From: Diplosphaera chodatii
Taxonomy: Eukaryota; Chlorophyta; Trebouxiophyceae; Prasiolales; Stichococcaceae
Direction: 5' to 3'
Length of the DNA stretch: 64,000 nucleotides
Assembly (NCBI GenBank): GCA_032358165.1
Contig: JAALGY010000057.1
Span: 124,001 to 188,000 of the forward strand
A program made the position numbers and the translations under genes. Shown here piece after piece: positions 33,507 through 44,245 of the stretch (positions are counted from its first letter, which is position 1; every line of letters starts with the position of its first letter). The notes beneath the pieces are model-generated. The model was not told where the DNA came from. It did no database searches and saw only the letters and a list, made by a program, of their open reading frames with translations.

Positions 33507-36500
33507 CTGCAGCAGCGTGTTGCGTCTGTCAGCATCGCGTCATAGATTGCGGACATGACAGATGACACAGGCAGTGCTTGTCCCAGCAGAGCCAGATCCC
33601 GGCATGTCGTTGTGCGTGAACTCCGCATGTTGCACGGGGCTCACATGTCATCCATATCAGGGATTGGTGCCGTGTCATCAGTGGCGGTCGACGGCAGCGC
33701 CGCCGGTGACGCCAGTCCCGCTGCCTCAGGCTGCTTGGCAGGCGCCGGAGGCGGGGAACTGCCAGAGCTGCTCTGCTGCTGCCGCTGCGCCTGCCGCTGC
33801 TTCCGACGCCCGGGCTGCTGCACAGGCGTATGCCCTGCCTGTTGCGCTGCCGCAGCTTCAGCAAGCCCTGGCGGGGCTGGCATGCGTTGGCGGTGCAATG
33901 CACTTGCTGCCGCGGGCGGTGCTGATGCCAGCGAAGATGCCGTTGAAGCCTCTGATGCCCCCCCTGCAGCGGCAGCAGCCGAGGTGTCACGCGCATCACC
34001 TTGATTGCTGGCACGAAGTCTGTGCCGCAGCCACATGCAGCTGCTGGGCACCATGGTCTGCATCCCGCGCAGCTGTCGCCACAGCAGGGGCGGGAGCTGC
34101 GGGTGTGGCAGGGTCTGCCGCCGCTACAGGGTGTGCCTCCACTACGGGGTGCACAGCATTGACGATTCCGGCAGCTGGCGGGGGGAACAATGCTGATGCG
34201 GCCACGCCCAGCCAGGAGAAGGGGTCCTCCTCCGCATCTGCAGCCTCTGCCTCAGGTGCGGCTGCAGCGCCGGCGGCCGCCGCAGGGGTCGGTGGCACGT
34301 CCACAGCCGTGGCGCCTGCAGGGGCGTGCGGTGCGTGGGGCGTGTATCTGCGCTTCGGCCTGCGTGCCACTGCTGGCGAGGCGGCTGAGGCGGTTGCCGG
34401 CAGGCGGCCAGGGTGCGCCCCGGGCTGCGCTGGCTGCTGCTGCTGCGCCTGCTGCGGCTGTGACTGCTGCGCTGGCGCAGCGTGCTGGCCAGCAATGCTG
34501 TGTCCCCCGCGCCACTGCAGCGGTGCAGCCGTGCTGCTGCCTCCGGCGGCAACACCGCCTGCCAGCGCCGTCGGTGACGCTGGCTGCCGGCTGCCGAAGG
34601 CTGCAACAACATCTGCACGGGACGTTGGCGTCTGCGGTTCCGTGCGCCAGGGGCTGCGCTCTGGGGCCGCCCAGAGGGCAGCATCCTGCGGCCACATGAG
34701 TGATGTTGCATGTCAAGGCGTAAACCTCGGCTGCAACTTATTCTGCATTCTTCACGGGTTTCCTTGGCTGCAGAGACTTAACTGGTAGTTGCCATTCGGC
34801 CAGCAGATGCGAGTCATGCCCAGCCACCCTCACATTCAAGGTCTCAGGTCACCTTCCAGGACGCGCTGACGTCTGGCAAGCTGCTGGCGCCTCCAACATC
34901 CAGCAGCTGGAACAGCGCGCTGCGCGAGTAGCACCGCCGCTCCGCAGGAGGCGGCTGCTGCTGAGCATGGCCCCGGGGCCCAGCGGTCTCGACACCCTCG
35001 GCCGTCTGCGGTGCTGCAGGGTGGACTGCTGGGTCCGCAGCAACAACAGCAGTGGCTGCGGCCGTGCCCTGGTGCTGCGCCTGGGCACACGGCTGTGTCG
35101 CTGCCACGTCAACGTTTCTAGGCTGCAGCTGCGTCGCCGCCGTGGGCAGCTCTGACGCAGCTGCACCAGCAATGGCTGCGGCAGCTGCGCTTGAGATTCT
35201 GCCACTGGATGCACCCTTTTGAGGCTGCGCGGTGTCAGCAGCCGTGTGCCTTGGCTCAGCGGCATCCTTGCTGGGATAGAGGACGAAACGCTGCAGCAAC
35301 GATCTGATGTCTGCGGCGGTGAACTTCTGCAAACCACACCCAAACACAGCAGGTCTGTGGATACAGTTCATTCAAAAGGCAGTGCACAGCTCTGAGGACC
35401 TTTGGTCAGGTGATGCGCACGGCATTCTGGCTGCATGGAAGACACAAAGTGCAGACCTTTGCCTCTCCCGGCCGACACGAGCACGAGGGGCCCCTGTCGG
35501 AACAGCCAGGGCGATGGACCAGACATTCCTGGTCTGCAGGCAGTTCCAGCAGCAGATCAACCAAGACGACCGTTCGCTGTCGGAAGTGAGTGTACGTCTC
35601 CTTGGCTGCAAGGTCTGCCAGGCCGTTGACTCCCAGCAGGAACGCCACGGTCTGCATGTGTGAACCCATTCTCGCGCCGGACAGCAGATCAGCAGGCCAG
35701 GGCCCAGCATCCAGCTCCAGGCCTGCAGCCACACCAGCGACAAGGCCGTCATGAGATGCCTGGTTTGTTTGCTTGATACACAGCAACGGGTTGACCTGGC
35801 CAGCGGAAGCAGCATCTTCTCAGGTGACAGCCCCGGCACTTTCTGAGGGCAAGCACGAAGGCGCCCTAACCGTGCATGCTTTGACTTCATGCAGAGAGGC
35901 TGTTGGAGCGCAAACCTGGTTGGATGCCCTGCAGTGCGGTGTCAGCCGAGGCTACATCGTCACCAGTGCTGTTGGGTGCTGGCTGCAGGGGCGGCGTCTC
36001 TGGTGGTGATTCTGGGATGCCAGCTGCCACTGCACTGCCACAAGCGGGAAGGACAGCTGGCTGTGATGCCTGCAAACTGAGCGGCGACAGGCAAGTGGAG
36101 CCCTGCGGGCGTCCCTTTCGCTTGGCAGGCGTTGTCGACAGGTCCGTAGCACGAGCAGGCTTTGCTGCCATGCCACCGTCCGTTGCTGCAGCCTCTGGCC
36201 CATTGGCTTCGCAAACTACGGCGCCAGCTGTGCCGCTGACTCTGTCTGGCGGCGCTGCTTCCGCCGCTGCACCCGCCACTTCAGCGCCCACTGCTGCTGC
36301 TGCTGCCGCCGCCGCCTCCACAGCCTGATGCTGCTTGGCAATGCGCTGCTCCAGCGCACGCGTGATGACCGGCACCGCCATGCCCTGTAGCACAGGAACG
36401 AATGAGGTGGCTCAGACCTGGTGGTGGAATTCTGTTGATGCTGGTTGATCGAGCTCACTCGACAGCAAATCCTGCAGCTGCCACTTGCGATGCGGCAGCT

Positions 36501-39500
36501 CCGGCACACTGAGGACTGGGACCAAGGCTGCAGTCAGCCGCGGTGTCTGCAAGCCACCAGCACAGGCAGGCGCACTGCGAAGCAGCCCTTAATATTGAGC
36601 TACTAAGCCGCAACCTGGCAAGCATGTGTGACATGTGTCATACATCGAATACAGCACATAGCACGCAGCAGCACCTTGTTTATCATCAGCGTGCGCACGG
36701 TGCCAAGCAGCTCCCGCTGGCCAGCTGCATCGGCAGCCAGCAGCAGCGGCGGCAGTGCCTCGGACAACAGCGTGTTGTCCCCCGGCCGCATGGCGCTCTG
36801 GTCCCACGTCTTCACCAGGCTGACGACCACGTCTCGCAGGTTCAGCAGTTTACCTGCGAGGGAAGACTTGCTTGCAATAAACCCCATCCCGGTGATCAAA
36901 GGCAGCTACCATGTGCCGCACATCATGAGCCAGCGCTATGAGATGGCTGGTAGGGCCGGCCTGCAGCAATCGGAGGGGTGAGCTTGGGTGAGCGGCATGA
37001 TGCTGCATTGCATCTTGTGAGTTGATGGTGCATAGCGCACCTGAACGTGCAAAAGGATATTTACTGCAGGCGGAGTCGCCATACATCCTCAGGCTGTCTG
37101 GAGATTGAAGAATACATGCATTTCAGGCCATATGACCGACACTGGTAGCCTTGATGTTGCCACTAGCTTGCGCTGTGTACAGCTCTGGACTGCTGCTGAT
37201 TGTATGGTACTGCCAGTGAGTGCCAAGCAAAGTATGTTGGCTGTGCATGCACATGCAGAGGGCACAGTGTCTGGAAGGTAAGAGTTCTAGGCTGCCTACT
37301 CACCCGCCAACCCACTCAGCATCTGGATGTTGTGGTCGTCCATCGTAGTCCAATCCTGCGCAACCGCACACAGTGCATATGGAACATATGCGTTTATTCT
37401 GGCATTACTTGTGCTCCTGTTGACCTACCTCCCCGGCATAGTTCGTTTCACATGTGCGTTGCTTGCAGCTTCAAGCAAGGTGTCTGACTGATCACCGATC
37501 ACTGCTGTGACAAACTGTTGGCCGGGGCCTACTGCTGCACAGGTGTGCAAAGCAGGCAGGCTCGCTGCCTGTAAAGGAGCGTACCTACGAGGGTGTCGCC
37601 ATACCAGGGGCAAGGCAAAGGCAGGTCATGTACATCATCATTCGAGTGGGCGGTGGTGCACCTGGAGTATGTTGAGCAGCCACGCCACAGCATGCTCCAC
37701 GTGGGCCACGGTTGGCAGGGACTGCAAGTCTTGGAGCATCTCGTCCATGGCTAGCACCTGCACACAAGCATCGCCACAATTCTTGCAGAAGCTGCTCATC
37801 AATAGAGTCAGGCAGCAATACAGCCAGTGCTTGCAATGCGGCGCCTCGCCCTGGAGCTGCAACACATGGTGCTGCCTGCGGACACCGCCTCGTGCAGTCG
37901 AACGCCTGAGTTTCATTTACAGCAGCATAAGCCATTGATCATCACCCTGTTCAACGTACTCTTTGTGAGAGAAGGTCCATTTGCCGGTTCTGGACACCGC
38001 ACTGACCATGCCCATGCCAAATCTTGTTGCCAGTTTCCAGACATCGCTTTGTGAATAGAGCAGCACACCTGCGACAACCTGTCCAGGACGTCCGTACCAT
38101 CACCAGAGGGGCAGTGCTTGCTGAGGTACTTCCTCAGCCAGGCCTTGAAGCGGATCACCATGCGGCGAACCTCAGCAGCCTCCTTACCTGCAAGGATCGG
38201 TCAGGAGCAGGCTGCAGCTTGAGTGAACGTTGGACAGACCTGAAGCCGCCTGGTGACAAGCAGCATAGACATTGACGACAGCTACTGCAGGAGGCCTGAT
38301 CTGCACTGCAGCACAGTCTATAGGAACACCGAACATTCGGTGATACGTTTGCTTTCTCGCATCCAGAGCGATTGAGTCGTCTGTGCATGTGGGCAGCATG
38401 GCACACGAGATGTCGGTGCATGCGCAGGGCATCAGCACTTGAAGCCACAGAAGGCAGCAGGGGAGGATGCACCTCCCGCTTGCCCTGGCTTGGGCTGGAG
38501 TGGTTCACTAGCATCAGCATGATGCTTGTGCTGCATGCCGCTTGATTCCAAGTGGCTCGATGACATACTGACAGGCAGTGCACTGCACAGTGCATGCCAG
38601 TATACCATTGTCTGCTGGAGCCTCGACATCTCCTGCTGCGCCTGCCACAGTCCTCGACTGGACGGTGATTTGGAATTTGGCCAGCCCGCCGCCAGCAGCA
38701 AAGGAGTGCTCAAACTGCTTGACGATCCTGATGTCAGGCCATGTACCATCCTGCACATGTGGCACAGAAGCTCGAGCAGAATGAATCCAATTGTGTGGGA
38801 CACCACTTCACCCAGGTTTTGACTGCTGTGCGAATTGCAGAAATCAGTCTCCGACAGGAGGTGTCAGCAGCTGTACGTAGAGCGTGTATGTAGACCCTGC
38901 TGGCATATCATTTCATGAAGCGTAGGGCTGGTCGAGCAACAGGTTAAGAACTGACAGCGGCATGCAGCCTGGTAAACTACAGTGCTAGCTGCCGTCCGTT
39001 GGCCAGGCAAGCCGACCCCAGCAGGCCTACCATTTGCCCTGCCAGGGACCCTAGCTCGCTGACCCTGTACAGGCACGCAGCATGCAATTTTGCTACAGCA
39101 ATCTGTTGAGCCCGCCCACCTCGCGCAGAGACTCCTGCAGCTGCCCCACCAGTGCTCTTCTATCTATGGAGTATCTACCCAGCAGAACACATGCTGCCTG
39201 ATGTGCGCCCGGGCACTGCAGCAGCTCGGGGTCGGCGCCGGCCTCCGCGATGAAATGCGCCAGGAGCGCCCTGGCCGCCCGCAGATCTGCGACACAGATG
39301 GAGGCAGGAGTCAGCGTGTGCAGGGATGGCATGTTAACAGCTCTCAGTGCTGAGCGTGCTCCAACATACAGATGCTTATAAACTAGACCTGCTCAGCCAC
39401 ACACACATGTTTGCCATGCTAGCATCTTCAAATTGCACCATTGCTACATCACCAGCCAGCTATCACACGTGTGACAGACAGGGCGCTAGGTGCACACAGA

Positions 39501-40546
39501 AGCCGAAATAAAGACACCACATCACTTGTGAAACACGTGCCTTCGTCCCCGATCGGCAGATCTGCATCGTCTGCTGCAGTGCTGCCAGCAGGTTGCTGCT
39601 GCTGCCATATGCGCGCCGCAGCCTCTGGCGGCCTCAGACCCGCAGCCCCCTGGGCACTCGCCAGCGGGCGGTGCGCTGGGCCGGAGAGCGCCGCCACGGC
39701 TGCTTCCCCTGCACCCTGCCGCAGATGCGGGTGCTCGTGATGCTGCACCAGATATGCCAGGCTTGCCTGTTGCGTGCCCTGGTGCAGGTCCCTGCGGAGG
39801 TGCTGTATCGCTTTCCGTGCTGCTCCTTCAACCTGGGCTGAGCTGGCTGAACCCAGTGGTGCCGATGCACAACCCTGCAAAGGCAGCACTGGGTGCTCAT
39901 CACATCAAGGCAGATATCAACACTTACGTAATAAGCAGTTGTGTCTGCTCTGTGCTGCCATCGGTTGGATGTATCGCTGCAAGCCCTGGGCATTGGTGTG
40001 CGGCTCTGAAGCGTGACAGCTGGCAGGCATTGTGACACAGCTCCTCACGCCCAGGGTCTTCTACCTGCGCACCTCAGGCCACAGCATGGCAATGTCGTCT
40101 CCGGCGCCCATGCCCTGTTCAGACAGCTGGGTCACGCCAGCTGCCGCTTCTGCGCTGCCCGCATGGCAGACCTCGTGAGGATCATGGGCTGCCTGCTCTG
40201 CCTGAGGCACAGCAGCTGCCGCTGCTGCAGCTGGCGCGGCTGCCTGCTGCTGCATCGGGGCTCGAGCATCTGCATCTTGAGTATGTGCACCATCTGACAA
40301 GGTTGCCGTCTCTACCAGTGCCACAGGCATGGGTGCGGTCGCAGTGCTTGCAGCACCAGATGCTCCCCTGTGATGCTGCTGGGTTTCGTGCGCCCATGGT
40401 TCAGTTGTTGGCTGTGCAGCTGCGACAGACGCTGGTGCAGACACGTGTACAGCAGTGGCACCGATTGCTGTTGCTGCTGTATCTGCTGCGGCAGAGACTG
40501 CAATGAAGTCATCAGTCTTCTTGCCAGGATCACCACCACTGCTCAT
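32857..40546 (-). CDS. Gene D: 18-exon U-box protein with a single module
   Basis: This is a putative E3 ligase of about 1308 residues. Eighteen exons join with consistent phases and total 3927 bases. The start is MSSGGDPGKK at 40546. Exons 40073-40546 and 39541-39874 form the N-terminus. One type a module follows (39120-39286 with FIAEAGADPELL, 38606-38750 with DGTWPDIRIV), then the six-exon scaffold, a helical pair (35520-35722, 34853-35326), a shortened disordered tail and the U-box. The intron after 39541 uses a GC donor. In the tail, exons that are separate in A and C are merged (34052-34685) and the QFAxQHxPK segment is missing. An 88-base intron (33964-34051) is needed to keep the frame. 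It is divergent from FB4 and convergent with FB3. Confidence 0.72.
33645..34685 (-). other. Gene D disordered tail
   Basis: Exon 34052-34685 opens WAAPERSPWRTEPQTP, which in A and C belongs to a separate exon. It then carries RRPKRRYTPHAP and EEDPFSWLG, both shared with A and C. Exon 33645-33963 is Ala/Gln-rich and ends DMDDM before the U-box. The two halves are in different frames unless the 88-base GT-AG intron is spliced, so this spot is the weakest part of the model. Confidence 0.55.
34853..38187 (-). other. Gene D scaffold block and following helical pair
   Basis: Exons: 38069-38187 (MVIRFKAWLRKYLSKHC), 37662-37757 (LQSLPTVAHVEHAVAWLL), 37304-37355, 37041-37097 (YPFARS), 36675-36853 (LRDVVVSLVKTW), 35916-36384 (GMAVPVITRALEQRIAKQH), 35520-35722 (a Leu-rich helix) and 34853-35326 (KFTAADIRSLLQRFVLYPSK, then Ala-rich, ending with CYSRSALFQLLDVG). 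The 35520-35722 exon has exactly the length (203) of its counterpart in gene C. The last motif fits the eIF4E-binding consensus YxxxxL followed by a hydrophobic residue. Confidence 0.68.
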
Positions 40547-41373
40547 GCTGCTGCCCCTGCTGGCCGCTGATGTGGCGGTGCCTCAGACTGCAGCATGCAC
40601 ACTTGGCACTTCAGCCGCTGAGCGTGGGTATTGAGTTCTACAGGTAGCCGAGAGGCCACTCTGACCTCTGTAGTGCGACATGTCTGCACATACGGTTGCT
40701 GCTGAGAAAGCTGGACATGCCAGGGCTGCCAAGGAAGCAACTGCATGCAGAATTTCTGAAGTTTGTGGCAACACCTACCTGGGACATTGTTTCGCACCTG
40801 CATCAACGTCTTGCCGACGTTCGTTGCTTCCTGTATCACCGACCACCGCAGTCAAGCGCTAGCGCTCGGGCAAAGTGCGCGCTGCTGTTGGGTAGCCATC
40901 TGCACACGTACGCCTGCTACATGTATTTCCTGCTTCGCAGCACACCGCTCGATAGATATCTGGCGGACAGATCTCCTGTATGTTGCGTGCAGAGAGCAAC
41001 ACCCGCCTGCATGCACATACACACGGTGAAGTCGATATTGATGGACTGGCTGAATGGCTGTGTGAATATGACCCTGACAAGCGTCATGGGATGGGACTTG
41101 ATGGTGCAGTCCCATCATGGAACCTAGCCTCCACATCATGCTACTGTATTCTCCGCCGCAGCAACTTCAGCCGCCATCAGACACCTCTCACATTGTTGCA
41201 GGTCGCACGCCGCTGATTACAACCCTACGGTCTATCAAGTTTGCTGCTATCTGCGACAACCATGCGTGGTGCTCGGTTGATTGTCCACATCACCTCAGCA
41301 AGCCAGATATCGCAACCGTTATTCTCAAATCGAAGCAAAACACTTGCCGCCAATTGCCTGCACAGTTGGTGAC
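40547..41373. promoter_or_regulatory. Divergent spacer between gene D and FB4
   Basis: At 0.83 kb this is the shortest of the head-to-head spacers and must carry both promoters. A minus-strand open stretch ending LMQ/GTGCGA near 40790 occupies the place of the exon-like block in the other units, but its sequence is only weakly similar. Confidence 0.45.
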
Positions 41374-43007
41374 ATGGCCAAACGTAACGTGAAGCCCAGG
41401 GCAACGCAGCCTGGTGTGCCTAGCCTCATCAGCAGCATGAGTGCACTACGCGATCCGTCCAAGCGACAGCGCCCGCAATGGCAACTGCTGACAGACGACA
41501 CATGGGCGCAGATCATGAGTCAGATGACCTTCCACGACAAGCTGGTGAGGTTCACCACCGACTGGATGCCCTGCATGCGCATGGCCTATGGACTATGCGT
41601 AGCTGGGCCTCTTCGACGTTCCTTTGTCAGCACCTGCGCTGCTGCCATTGAACTGCCGTCATGACGCCCACGCATAATTGCATGTTTCGGTTCTGCCGTC
41701 ACTATGCTTGCCTGCAATGTTGCATGATACGTAGCATGACGGCTGCGTGCGGTGCTTCTGATATGCAGAGACTTCAGCAGACCTGCAGGCGTTTCTGTGG
41801 GATGCTTGCACACCCATATTCCACCAACATATGGGGCAGGGTTCACATGCCTGCCAACCAGGTCTCCACCAGCACTGATGTATGGCGGGTTTGCAAGTGG
41901 GTGCAGCAGCGGGTGGAAGGTCGGTGATACTATTCATACGTATATCCTCGAAAACCTTTGAGCTGCCTCCGAGCACAGTTGCGCTTGTGCATGCAAACCA
42001 GTCTTGTCATGCTGATATGTAGACGGACAGGATAATATAGACTTCCACTTCTATGTCCCGCAGGCATCAGTGCTGTTCAGTACACTTACAGCAACAGCGA
42101 AGACACTCAGCAACGGATCCATGCGGCCAAAGTGTGGCATGGAATTGTGGCATCAACAGCAGGCACGGGCGTCCGCCTGAAGATGTGCGCCAACAAGTGG
42201 TTCCCGCCATGCAATGTGCTTCAGCCGCCCTCTCACAGCGAGCTGGTGCTGCGGCTGACGGCACTAGAGATGAACGTGGCGCGTGCTGCTGACATCGCCG
42301 TCGTGCACAGCCTGTCAGCGCTGCGCCACCTGCTGGTCCGGTGCTCAGACGAGGCCACCACGCAGCTGTTGCAGAGCGCTCCCGGCCACGTCGGAGCCAC
42401 CGGCTGCCAGCTCTCCAGCCTGTGCACCCTGCAGCTGGTCCGCATGCCGCCTGCAGCCTTCTTCGTCCCCGGCACGGCCGCCAAACTGCGGCGCCTGCAC
42501 TCACTGTCGCTGGACCGGTGCCTGCTGTCAGACAGCTGTCTGCCGTCAGACGTGCTGCAGCTGCAGGCCCTCAGCAGGCTGGACCTCCTGCAGCTGCCGC
42601 TGCGCATACTGCCCGACCTGCGGCAGCTGCCAGCTCTGCGGACGCTGGTCCTGAGCAGGAAGGGCTGTAGGCCGCTCCTCGATGCCAGTCAGGCAGAGTG
42701 CAGCGCGGAGCTGAAGGCGGCGCTGATCGCCAATCCGCTGGGAGGTGCTGAGGGTCTCACCGAAGCGGTCCTCCACAACATGCCGATCACCACGCGGGCA
42801 TGCGCAGAGGCGGTTGAGCGGCTGCCACATCTGAAGACTCTAGCCCTGGAGTTTCTGGCATGTGATGCGGGGGCCTTCTGGGCCGCAACGCTGCAGCAGA
42901 GGATGCAGGGGCGCTGCAGCATTGAGCCAGCATCCGAATTCATTACGCCGCGTGCTTATGGTGGTGCAGTCATGCCCGTCTGTCCATGGCCAAACACTGA
43001 TTGGTGA
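41374..43007 (+). CDS. FB4: F-box/LRR protein, intact
   Basis: This is a putative SCF substrate receptor of 421 residues. Exons are 41374-41544, 41769-41919 and 42064-43007, with intron phases 0 and 1 as in the paralogues. The N-terminus is longer than in FB1-FB3. The F-box halves are WQLLTDDTWAQIMSQM and QQTCRRFCGMLAHPYSTNIW. Leucine-rich repeats include LSALRHLLVR, LSSLCTLQLVRMPPAAF and LQALSRLDLLQLPLRIL, and the protein ends WPNTDW. It is the most diverged of the four, and no lesion is visible. An upstream in-frame ATG at 41281 would add residues; I chose 41374 because it sits closer to the start position of the paralogues. Confidence 0.85.
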
Positions 43008-43475
43008 GCACAATTGCTTGGCAGCCACAGAACTGTAGAATTTTCTGTGCACGGCAGCTGACATGCTAACACCGTGAGTTACACTTGAGCAAAGTGCAAA
43101 GCAAAACCATGCCAATATGAACATGAAACATCAGGATTGTGGCAGAGACCGCTGGTGCAAAGCACTGAAATGTAAAACCAATTGATTCAGACGCTGAGCA
43201 GTGAAATTCAGTCCCCTTGATCTACACTAGCACTTCATGGCATCCCTGCCGCCGTGATGTACAGTGGCCGACACGGCACTTGTTACACTGGCCATCTGCA
43301 GCACAGCATGCCGCAGGTTGGTACATACAGCAGTACTGCCAAATCCCAGCTTCTGCCCTAGCGACGAGCGTGGCAGCAAGCTGGAGCCTTGCAGATGGTA
43401 CCTACCTGACTTCGAGCTTGCGGACGATCGTCTGTCATTGCAAGCACAGCACTTGCACCCAAGCCATATACAAGA
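43008..43475. other. Convergent spacer FB4 / gene C
   Basis: About 470 bases lie between the tail-to-tail stops. No coding exon is seen. Confidence 0.5.
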
Positions 43476-44245
43476 TTATGCGCCAGAGCCCACCATCGAT
43501 GGGATCGCCTGCGGTAACAGCAGGGCCAGCCTGAGCATGCGAAACACTAACCTGGGTCCTGGACTGTGAAGCTGAGGTCATATCAACAGCCTGCATAGGA
43601 TGCTCGGAGCATGGCCTGTGAACAGTGGCGTTGCATCAAAGCATGCACTGAAGGACGGCAGCTGACTGGCTGATGTGGCATGACAAGGACGAGTCCATTG
43701 ACAAGGCCATACACATGGCCATGTATGGCACACCAGGGCCAGCGCCAGATTGGGCGTCAGAGCTAGCGACGCCAGCGGCTCGTTGGTCATGGGGCTGTTG
43801 CTGCTGCGCCGTAGCCACCTGCGCAGCCGGCACACGTTGGAGTTGAGACTGCGGGGTGATCCCGAGCAAGCGGTGTGCTCAGATACTACATCACGGCACT
43901 GTGGATGTCACCACCAGTCAAGAGGTGACAGCTTCATTCACTCACTCCTCGATGGACTCCCTGTCATATGTGAACCCGTCAGCAGCGATGACCTGCAGTG
44001 GGCACCAAGGTACGAGCGTCTTCGGCTGGCTGCTTCTGCTAACCCCTGAGCACTGTCCCGGAAGGCACAGCAGGAAGTGCACGGATGCATGCAACTTTGG
44101 CTGACACTTGACTGTGTTGCAAGCCTGAATCAGCGAGCTGGAATGTGTAAACATTCAAAGCAGCCAATACACATTTGATGCTACAGCCTGGCATGTCTGA
44201 CTTACCGGGTCATCCATCACTTCATGGGAAATCGGGCAGCAGCAC
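43476..44245 (-). other. Gene C U-box (exons 44206-44245, 43946-43992, 43734-43818, 43476-43508)
   Basis: The segments are CCCPISHEVMDDP, VIAADGFTYDRESIEEW and SPMTNEPLASLALTPNLAL, followed by AIPSMVGSGA and TAA. This is closest to the U-box consensus of the five, with the acidic IEEW turn intact. Confidence 0.92.

Noticed and set aside
33562..34788. A 408-codon plus-strand open frame
   Set aside because: It is a shadow of the gene D tail and crosses the modelled U-box-proximal intron. Its composition is Cys/Ala-rich with no domain.
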